Shown here one piece after another: positions 55,621-64,000 of a stretch of 64,000 nt of DNA. This DNA is from Basidiobolus meristosporus CBS 931.73. Lineage: Eukaryota; Basidiobolomycota; Basidiobolomycetes; Basidiobolales; Basidiobolaceae. Made by a program: the position numbers and the translations under genes. Location of the stretch: the NCBI GenBank assembly GCA_002104905.1, contig MCFE01000095.1, forward strand, positions 1 through 64,000, in the 5' to 3' direction. The notes beneath the pieces are model-generated. The model was not told the DNA's origin and made no database searches. It saw only the letters and a list, made by a program, of their open reading frames with translations. Every line of letters begins with the position of its first letter. The stretch's first letter is position 1.

Positions 55621-57502
55621 GTAGGGTAAACATACCTCCCACAGACAAGTTTATTCATATAGTCATTATGATATACTTATCCATATTTTATCTTATCAGT
55701 ATTATCGCATTCTTCTTTTGCTCATATTATCAGTATTATCCCCATATGATGTTTACCCTAATTAGTTATTAGCATTAGTTATCCCAGATGTTATTCAGCT
55801 TTGTGATCAGTATATGTATCCACATACGGCAAGTACCCACGTCAGTACCCATGACACATGACCTAGGTCTGTGTTACCATCCCTACCATTTCAAAACCAT
55901 ATATGGTATTTCTATGTTGCACAGGTTTCAGACTACTATTCCTGATTGGTTGAATGTGCTGTGCCTTTTAGAACCTTCCAGGACATTCTTGGTATATTCT
56001 TAGCTCATAGTGATGTCATCAAGAATTCCACTGATACCTAGAATCTTCTAGAACCATGTCATTAGTAATCACTTGGTAATCAGGAAAAGTATTTAAGCAA
56101 AGCAATCCCTCATCAATAAATCATCCCTCCTATCAGTAACACTTCTACCTTATTGATTAGCAGTTGATCACTGCACCTGCCTTCAACAGTACATCTCAGA
56201 CCTGCCATCAAGGAGCTTTTCAGGGTAGTGCACAAGACACACAGAGGCCTTTGGAGACACTTGGAGCACCTAGGAAGCTAGAGAAGCAGGAGCTTTTACC
56301 ATAGTGACATATTGACAAAGACACCAGCAGTTTAGACACAGAGGTTATTGCACCCATCAGACACCTCACAAACCTTGAGTTGTGTAGCTTCTCCCAGGAG
56401 TACCTCTACACCACCACACCAGTGTGGTGGTGTATAAGTCCAAAGAGCAAAATACGGCCAACACCTCTCAAGTGTGAATGTGTGTGGGGTGTTCACTGGG
56501 TGCAATAACCTCTGGCAGAAGCTTGCTGGGAATACTGGGTCTTTTGTCTAATCTAATGTGATGGGGGATAAAGCCTCAAGCTTGTCAAGGGAAAACTATT
56601 GAACTACAATCCCCAACTTAGTTGGCGTCTTAACAAAAGTTTATAATGGCTTTGACGTCCTTTGAGATGACAATGTACTAAAGCTTCCAAAGTCAAAACA
56701 ACTGTAAACTCCACCAACAGGGACTTGATAAGAATGCAGCTTTGACCAATAGTTACAAAGACTGAAAAGTATCTTTGCCTGTACAAGAACAAACTTGGGA
56801 AAACAAACAAATATAATAAAATATACCTACTCTGAGTATTCCTCACAAGTAGTGCCGCCAAGGTCAGTTGGCTGTCAGCGTGGTTTCCGGGGAGTATTGT
56901 CAGGTCTGAGTCAGAAAATAGTGGTAATAGGTAGCGGTGATCTCACTAATCAATAAGTTGGAATATTGGAAGAGGGATGATTTATTTTAAGGGATAGCCT
57001 CCCTTATATACTTTTTTGCTGCTCAAATTCTTGCTAGAAAATACTTTCTGGAAGTTTCCAGAAGGTAGTAGACAACCAATCATGTCTTTGTGTACTAAAA
57101 ATAGCGCAAATTTTTGGCGGATTGTTCCATGAGACATAGTAGCACCTAGCCAATCAGGTAGTGGTAATATGAAACCTCTGTGTCATGTGGTTGCCTCTGA
57201 TGGTAGTGAGATGGGAGGGTTATGAAACCAAGATGGTCACATGACATGGGCACTGTTGGGGTACTTGCCTTATAAGGTAACTATCTTATCTTGGCATCTT
57301 GGCAAGGAATAAGAATAGCTTGTGCAATGGGTTAATAGTGACAAATAGTTTGTCAGGTCGCATAGTAATAATCACATAGACAAAAATAGGAAATATTGCA
57401 AATTTGGGATGATAATAATATAGGCAGGGTAATCATTTTTAGGGAAGTGAACGCATAAGAATGAGCACATCTGCCTGTGGGTGTCACTGTGACCCCACTA
57501 CA
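55617..57502. mobile_element. 1.9 kb insertion with inverted LTR-like ends
   Basis: The insertion lies within the gag-protease region, flanked by CCGGT (55613-55617) and CTGGT (57503-57507), a probable 5 bp target duplication with one mismatch. The left end (55617-56207) starts TGTCGTAGGG and ends CTCAGACCTGCCA. The right end (56898-57502), read on the minus strand, starts TGTAGTGGGG and ends CTCAGACCTGACA. Both have an AATAAATCATCCCTC block and a TATTTAAG/TATATAAG block in the same order, so they are two LTRs of one family facing each other. The 690 bp between them contain no recognised coding sequence. Confidence 0.7.
56407..56434. repeat. Perfect 13-bp palindrome at the centre of the insertion
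   Basis: TACACCACCACAC and its inverted copy GTGTGGTGGTGTA are separated by CA. A wider imperfect pairing (CAGAGGTTATTGCACCC at 56338 with GGGTGCAATAACCTCTG near 56498) encloses it. Confidence 0.85.
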
Positions 57503-59110
57503 CTGGTGTCTCAAAAAGAAAGATAGTCAGCACAAAAAGCCTGAATATGGAAATGCTGCAACAACTGAAAATTGACTATTCATATCTGCACTAAATATGA
57601 CCACAAACAAGGATTCTCAGACATAGTATATTGACTCTGGAGCATCTCCACACTTTACACACCAAAAAGAACTTTTTACCAAATATCAAGAAATTCCAAT
57701 TAAGAAGGTTTTCATGGGTGATGATTGAACATTTGATGCAGTGGGAGAAGGAACTATCCAAGCAAACCTAAGAAGCAGTGAAGGAAGCCATACACTGACT
57801 TTCAAAGAAGTACTCTATGTACCAGAAATAGCCACAAACCTACTATCTGTAAGCAAGGCCACTGCAGAAGGACTCAGTTTCAGCTTTGACAATTCTGGAT
57901 GCAAGATTACTGATCAAAATGATGCCCATATTGCTTTGGGTATCAGAGATCAGAATTTATACAAGTTGACTTATATTCCATCATATTTGAAAGCCAATAT
58001 CAGTAACTCAAATGAAGAAACACCAATGCTTTGGCACAGGAGACTTGGGCACATCAATTTTGATTATTTGCGCAAAATGATCAAAGATCAGCTAATTTCT
58101 GGAGTAAAAATTGATCTCCCAGCTAATTTGGAGCACTGTGAAGCCTGCATATATGGGAAACAAGCCAGACAACTATTCAAGAGCTCTGGGTTGATCAAAA
58201 CTAAGAAAAAATTAGATCTAACTCACTCAGATCTATGTGGACCTATGCAAAATTTATCCTTAGGCGGGATGAAGTATTTAATCAGTTTTATTGATGATTA
58301 TACAAGATACATGTGGGTCTACTTCATAGAGAGAAAGGAAGAAGCTCTGTCTAAGTTCATGGAGCCCATAGTCATAGTAGAGGGAGAAGCTGGTGAAAAC
58401 ATCTAGAAAACATGCTCTGATAATGGTGGAGAATACACCACAAAACTCTTCATCTGCTTCTGCAAGATTCATGGGATAAAGCAAGAGACTACTGTACCAT
58501 AATCCCCACAGCATAATGCAGTAGCAGAACTGGCAAACAGATCAATAATTGGCATGGCAAGATCTATGATTAATGGTCACAAATTATTTTATGATTTTGG
58601 GCGGAATTAGTTGCCACTGCTATATGCCTTAAAAATAGGAGTTATACTGAATACATTGTGATTCTACTCAATTTGAAGCATGGAATGGGTACCAACCAAG
58701 TGCAAAACGTCTAAGAATATTTGGTTGTACAGCATATGCCAAGAAACTGCTTGGAAATCAGCCAAAATCTGAGCCAAAAAGTGCAAAATGCATAATCTTG
58801 GGCTACTGCAATGAAAGTAAAGTATACAGACTCTACAATACCAAAACAAAGAAGCTAATTAAATTCAGGGATGTGTTGTTTGAAGAAAATTCAAAATTTT
58901 CACAAAAAATGACAACAGAGGATGACAAAAATCTGATCTCAAGTCCACCAATTGCCTTGATGGAATCAGAGCAAAACAGTCAAAATTTTTTCACTCCAGA
59001 GGACTCTACAGCCACGGTTCAGCCTGAAGCAGTGCCCAGGAATATCCCAGAAGTGATCATTCCAGTGTTGAATATCCCTGAGATCCAATCAGAGAAGAAA
59101 TAGCCCAAAT
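57503..59110 (+). pseudogene. Copia protease and integrase remnant
   Basis: Protease (IDSGAS near 57634) and the pre-integrase zinc module (WHRRLGHINFDYL...CEACIYGKQ) are nearly identical to the minus element. From about 58290 the sequence diverges and stops appear (58404 onward). The integrase C-terminal part (KVYRLYNTKTKKLIKF) is readable at 58815-58880. Confidence 0.75.
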
Positions 59111-59116
59111 CACTAC

Positions 59117-59635
59117 TGTCATTACTACATGACATCCCTGGGCTCCAATTATCAAGCTAAATCAAGTCAGTAAAGAAATCCAAGCTCCTTCTAGAAGGTT
59201 CTACTACATTCTAGCAACTTCCTGAAAGCTCCAAGTCCACATTGCACAATGGAATATTGTATGGAAGTCTCCCATTGGAATTTATGTAGTTCCATACCCT
59301 ATATGGTGGTACATGTCATATGACCTGATCACTTGATCAGCCAACCCCTGACATATCCCCATGTGATATTCTAGTTTGTTATTTAGCATATTTCTATCTT
59401 GGCACAATTACTGTGCCTCACCCCAGAACCCTATCAGTGTTAGCCAGTATCTCTTGGCATCCATATTGCCAAAGAGTATATATAGTCCTATCCCCATTAT
59501 GTACTCCTCAGTCTGATAAGCACAAGTCTTGAATAAGCACCCTTGCCTTGTTGATTCACACCTAAGTCCTTTCCTGGTCCTGCCTTGCCTAGCCCTACTC
59601 TCCTGCCTTGTGTCTATTCATAATAACTATATCTA
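59117..59635 (+). repeat. Solo LTR of another retrotransposon family
   Basis: The 519 bp stretch interrupts the linker between integrase and RT. It begins TGTCATTAC and ends CATAATA, is flanked by ACTAC and ACTAT (59112-59116, 59636-59640), and contains a TATA box (AGTATATATAG near 59476). The uninterrupted site can be read at about 51110-51140. Strand is inferred from the TATA box. Confidence 0.7.
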
Positions 59636-59639
59636 TGAG

Positions 59640-60960
59640 TGTACAAACTTAGCCTATGCCTATATAGTCCATATTGATGAACCCCAGACTGTAAAAGAGG
59701 CCCTAAATAGCCCTCAGACAAAGTTTTGGAGATCCGCAATGACTGAGGAGTATCAGGCCCTGATGGAAAATCAAACTTAGGACTTTGTCAAATTACCAAT
59801 CAACCAAAAATCAATTGGATGCACATAGGTCTTCAAGACAAAATACAAGGCTGATGGTGCAGTTGTAAAATACAAAGCAAGACTTGTGGCTAAAGGATAC
59901 TCTCAAGCAAAAGGAGTTGACTATCATGAGACATTTTCACCAGTAGCCAAGTTTAATTCCATCAGATTAATATTGGCTATTGCAGCCAAATATAAGTTTT
60001 TTATTCATCAAATGGATGTAAAAGCTGCAATTTCAAATGGAGAACTTGATGAGGATCTGTTTATGCACCAGCCTGATGGGTTTGCTGACCCAGATAACCC
60101 CCACTTGGTCTGTAAGCTAAAAGAGTCACTATATGGTCTCAAACAATCACCAAGAGCCTGGAATTGAAAGATAGATTCTTATTTGGAATATTTGAGTTGC
60201 AAAAGGAGTAGTGCTGACTACAGTATATACTATAAGCCAGATAGAGCAAATCCAGTTCTATTAGCTCTACATGTGGATGATCTTATTATAGCCACCAATA
60301 ACCTTGCAACATTGGAAGAGACTAAATCCAGCCAATATAAGGAGTTCAAGATGTCAAATCTAGCAGAACTCAGTTACTACTTAGGGATTAAGTTCTCTAT
60401 AGACAGAAGTACCCAGACTATTACCCTACGCCAATACAAGTATATTTGAGCTATACAAAAGAAGTACAAAATGGAAGACTGTAAACCAGCAGCTACCCAA
60501 ATGGAGACAAACTTGAACTTGGTCAAAACTCAACCATATCAAGAGAGCTTGGTGCCATCTGAAAGCCCTGACTTTTCTTATCAGTCTATGGTTGGCAGTC
60601 TGAGGCATATCATGCTTGGAACATGTCCAGATATCTCATAATCAGTGAGAGTTGTAGCCACATAATCAGAACTATGGATCTGATCATATTGCAGCAGTTA
60701 GCAGATTGATAGATACCTAAAAGCACTTACTGATATCTGCTTAGGATACACTTATTAGGATCTAGGACAGGATCTTGTGGGATACTCTGATGCTGATTGG
60801 GGACAAAATTTGGAAGACAGAAGATCCACCGCAGGTTACACCTTTCTATACTGTAAAGGTGCAATTTCATGGAATTCAAGAAAGCAACCAACCAGGGCAC
60901 TTTCTTCCACAGAGGCAGAGTATATGAGAGCCTGTTAAGATATTGAGCATCATTTCATAT
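59640..60960 (+). pseudogene. Copia reverse transcriptase and RNase H remnant
   Basis: RT motifs [20 protein letters not shown] and HVDDLII (YVDD altered to HVDD) are readable. RNase H shows GYSDADWGQ and STEAEYM. Stops occur at 59778, 59826, 60166 and 60447, and a deletion near 60940 removes part of RNase H. Confidence 0.75.
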
Positions 60961-61114
60961 GTGAAACTATAGAGAATAACTTAGTTGGCTTAGTTCACTG
61001 TCCTTCCAATGAACTGATTACAGACATATTAAGCAAGCTATTAGCTAGAGCCATGTTTGATTATCTTAGGTCAAAATTAGGACTAGTCAGTATGAGCATT
61101 TAGCTGAGTGGAAG

Positions 61115-61461
61115 TGTTGTAAGAATTTGTAATTCCACCCTAAATATTGACCTAAATTAATCACTTAGATCATCACATCAAATCCTAGAGAATACTAACC
61201 AAATTCCTTATAGGGACTTACTTAGAATATTTCACCAAATAACAGGTATCCAGAACATGAAAATTCTCAAAGTTGTCCTAACAGCCCCAAACTTTGCACA
61301 CATGCTCTTGGGATCTTCCTGGTTGCATTTTATGTGTTTATTATGCCAAGACCATGTAGAAGCTTAAATTCTACTTTTACATTCAATGAATCATGAAGTG
61401 AAGACCACATAAACTACTTGTTCTCCCAATCACTTCCAATATCTCCAAGACTCTTACATCA
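61115..61461 (+). repeat. Copia LTR shared between two tandem elements
   Basis: The 347 bp LTR has a polypurine tract on its left and a primer-binding-like site (GGTTTTGAACCC) plus gag on its right, so it serves as 3' LTR of one copy and 5' LTR of the next. Confidence 0.8.
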
Positions 61462-63210
61462 GGTTTTGAACCCTGATCAGTCTCTCCCTGCAATGTCTGC
61501 TACTACAGTCACTGGAATTTTTCCCTCTGCTGAAAGGTTGGATGGACCCAACTACCAAGTGTGAAAGGTGAAGATGAAGATGATGCTACAAGAAAGAAGC
61601 CTTTGGGACATCTTCATGGGAGAAGAATGCCCCCCTAAAGATGTGGGAGAGGAATCCTTAAAGTACTAGACAAAGGACAAGGAGCCTTTTACTGCATTTG
61701 CCTTAATGTCAAAGACAAATTGATAAATGCTCAAGAGCAAAAACAGTAAAGAATGCCTGGAAGGCATTAGAAGACACCTACTAGTAATGTTCAGCTGCCA
61801 AGGAAATGTGTTTCAGTCACAAATTTCTTACTACAAAGATGCTGCCAGGAGAAGAAATGAAAAATCTAATTAACAGAATTACCCTGTTGGTGGATGAGAT
61901 GGAATCTGTGGGTTCACCAACTACTGATGAGGATGTGATAGTTACCATTCTGAATAGCCTGACAAACAGGTTTTGGGGCCTTGTATCAGTCCTTGAGTCC
62001 AGAACTGGAGATTTGACCTTAAATTATGTACATGGAAGGCCCCTAGATGAAAAATTAGAAAATCAAGTGCCAATAACAAGGAAGACAAAAATGCTTTAAA
62101 AAGCAATGATAACCAGCAAAGAAGATACCCAAGACCTTTTAAAGGCTATAGCAACCTATTTGCAACTACTGCAAATGGAAAGTGTTGTATTATTAAATTT
62201 TCACCAAAAATATTGTTGCTAACTTGGTCATTTAGATCTTATTCTTTGATTAGCAATTGGTCCTGACCAAATTTCTTGCTGGGATCTACTTGGAATATTT
62301 GCACCAAGTTATCAGGTACCCAGATTTTGATCTTTCTCAAAGTTGTCCAAAAGCCCCCAAACTTTGCACACATATTCTTGGAACCCTCCTTAACAAACTC
62401 TACTTGCTTGCTTGCTCCAGTTTATCAAAAGTATAAAAAACAAACTCTTGATCAAAAAATCTGCAGTGAATAGCCTGTAAGTCCCCTAGTTTTCCACCTC
62501 ACTGCCAATACTCCTCATAAAATTGCAACTGAAAGGACACACATCAGACCAGTGCTTCAACAAGGGAGATAGTCAGCAGAAAAAGCCAGAATATGTAATT
62601 GCTGCTAAAACTGAACATAGACTACTCAATTCTGCACTAAATATGTCCACAAACAAGGATTCTCATATGTGGTATATTGACTCTGGAGCATATCAAGACT
62701 TTACAAACTAAAGTAACTTTTTACCCAATATCAAGAAATTGCAATTAAGAAGATTTTCTTGGGTGATACTAGTACACTTAATGCAGTGTGAGAAGGAACA
62801 ATCCAAGAAAGCCTTTGAAGCAGTGAAGAAAGCCATACACTGAACTTTAAAGAAGTACTCTATGTACCAGAAATAGCCTAGAACCTACCATCCATAAGCA
62901 AGGCTACAGCTGAAGGACTCAGTTCCAGCTTTGACAATTCTGGAAGCAGGATCACTATTCAAAGTGGTACTTATATTGCTTTATGCATCAAAGATCAAAA
63001 TCTGTGTAAGTTGACTTATATAACATCATTCTGGAAGCCTAGTTAAGTAAGTTGGATGATAACACACCAATGCTTTGGCAAGGGAGATTTGGATGTATCA
63101 ATGTTGCTTATTTGTGCAAAATGACCAACAATTTGGTAATTTCTGGAGTAAAAATTGATCCCCCAGCTTGGTTTGCAAGAAGAATGTGTTGTTTGGATCA
63201 TGACAAATAA
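61462..63210 (+). mobile_element. Degenerate third copia copy
   Basis: Gag (61490-62180, many stops, with the TAA again at 61786), a nested solo LTR, then the knuckle, protease (IDSGAY near 62680) and pre-integrase region up to about 63180. The remainder of pol and a 3' LTR are not in the window. This is the most decayed copy. Confidence 0.7.
62183..62530 (+). repeat. Solo LTR within gag with 5-bp target duplication
   Basis: A 348 bp diverged LTR (TGTTGTATTA...TTGCAACT) splits the CCHC knuckle. GAAAG flanks it on both sides (62178-62182, 62531-62535), as copia integration predicts. Confidence 0.75.
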
Positions 63211-64000
63211 TAGTTATTCAATGCAATTGCATCATCTTCTCCTGGGTCTTCATCTTACAAGGACTACTACTGAAGTATTTGGTAGTGATTTACTTTGCCC
63301 ACCTACATTACTTTCTTGTTGAATATCATCTTGGCTACTTGTGTATTTGTTGGTATTTTGCCACCCAGTTGATGAGTGCAATGCCACAGCTTGGCTGCAC
63401 TGAGTTGCGCTGGATGATGGTACTAAGTTTGCCTGAAGTGCCACATGCTGACACATTCTTCTACTTGCCAAAGGCTCTGGTGGTGGAGGCACTTTATGTG
63501 ATTCATCATCAGTCACCGGGTGGGTGTAATGGCATGTGCAGGCGCAACTCAATGTGTTGGCAGGGCCCTTAGCTGAGCTTGATGTGATGCAGCATGTTGA
63601 CGCAACTTGGCCTGCTCTAATGGACTTGTGTCTAAATTAGCAGTTTGGCAAGTTTTGGTAGTTTTGCTTAGAAGCATGCACATTGACTTGATCCAAGGCA
63701 CTCTTGTGAAGGGTGTTGGCAGAGTTTGAACTAACATGCACCAGTGTATTGAAGTTGTAAGGAATGGCAAGGAATCCAGCAAGATATGCTGGTGCAATAT
63801 GGATGTTGCTTGTGGTCTGTTTTCTTCCTCTTGAAGCTCACCTTGCAGTTCCTCAATATATATACTTGCCCTCTGTCTGATACTTTAGAACTGTTGGCTA
63901 GATGAGTCTGTGTATATTGCTTGATTGAGCTCTTATCAAACAACACTGCCATGAATCTGATAAGCTTCTTTACTTTGGTATTCTACATTCTGTATGCCTT
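63211..64000 (-). mobile_element. Piece of a different copia element (integrase-RT linker)
   Basis: At the right edge the minus strand encodes a start resembling KVYR.YNTK.KKLI.F...LF, the integrase C-terminal motif of the local family, but diverged. A linker rich in Gln, Ser and Pro follows. Frames are interrupted. It probably continues beyond the window. Confidence 0.55.

Larger units (their letters stand above)
54523..61461 (+). mobile_element. Copia retrotransposon with two nested insertions, inactive
   Basis: LTRs are 54523-54871 and 61115-61461. The 6.9 kb span includes a 1.9 kb inverted-LTR insertion (55617-57502) and a 519 bp solo LTR (59117-59635), so the element itself is about 4.5 kb. 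Order: primer site, gag, [insertion], protease, integrase, [solo LTR], RT, RNase H (with a deletion near 60940) and polypurine tract. Integrase downstream of 58400, RT and RNase H contain many stops. Confidence 0.88.

Noticed and set aside
1-64000. CRISPR arrays, operons, riboswitches, tRNA or rRNA genes
   Set aside because: Nothing resembling regularly spaced repeats, bacterial gene organisation or a cloverleaf with B-box was found by eye; short tRNA genes could have been missed.

Overview
This is a fungal nuclear segment. Genes are interrupted by short introns (about 45-95 bp) with GTRNGY-type donors, CTAAC/TACTAAT branch points and CAG/TAG acceptors. The proteins are typically fungal: VPS74, an ADP1-type ABC transporter, a PHO80-type cyclin, RTR1, TIM9 and a CFEM-like wall protein. 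A ceramide glucosyltransferase and an animal-like ORC6 argue against Saccharomyces or Schizosaccharomyces themselves. I cannot place the species more precisely. Exon chains below were checked by reading-frame phase.

Layout. 1-4.8 kb is transposon debris: a LINE-type retrotransposon running in from the left edge, then rearranged pieces of a Ty1/copia element. 4.9-46.9 kb is the gene-bearing core. In order: CFEM-like GPI protein (-), ADP1-like ABC half transporter (+), a small unknown ORF (+), PRPP synthetase (+), ceramide glucosyltransferase (-), VPS74 (-), WD40/inositol-polyphosphate 5-phosphatase (+), a 2.1 kb gene-poor stretch, unknown protein (-), a 2 kb gene-poor stretch, unknown protein with a repeated motif (+), GMP synthase (-), DRG1/RBG1 GTPase (+), ORC6 (-), TIM9 (+), RNase P/MRP RPR2/SNM1-like subunit (-), mitochondrial FMT1 (-), RTR1/RPAP2 phosphatase (+), a DEDD exonuclease of the GFD2 type (-), an ASDURF-like prefoldin microprotein (+), RPL9 (-) and a PHO80-like cyclin (-). 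From 47.2 kb to the right edge is a nested cluster of one copia family (LTR about 348 bp, TGTTGTAA...TTACAACA). It holds one complete-length copy on the minus strand, an inverted partner on the plus strand, a tandem third copy, solo LTRs of the same and of other families, and an unrelated 1.9 kb inverted-LTR insertion.

How the parts relate. PRPP synthetase and GMP synthase both serve purine nucleotide supply. Ceramide glucosyltransferase, VPS74 (PI4P-dependent Golgi retention of glycosyltransferases) and the inositol 5-phosphatase lie side by side and touch the same Golgi lipid biology. Housekeeping genes in the right half are tightly packed, with two divergent pairs sharing only about 220 bp (FMT1/RTR1 and exonuclease/ASDURF-like). 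The most notable points are a copia primer-binding site complementary to the anticodon arm of initiator tRNA-Met that also contains the gag start codon, a stop codon at one gag position in three copies, the inverted-LTR insertion, and the free-standing ASDURF-like gene.
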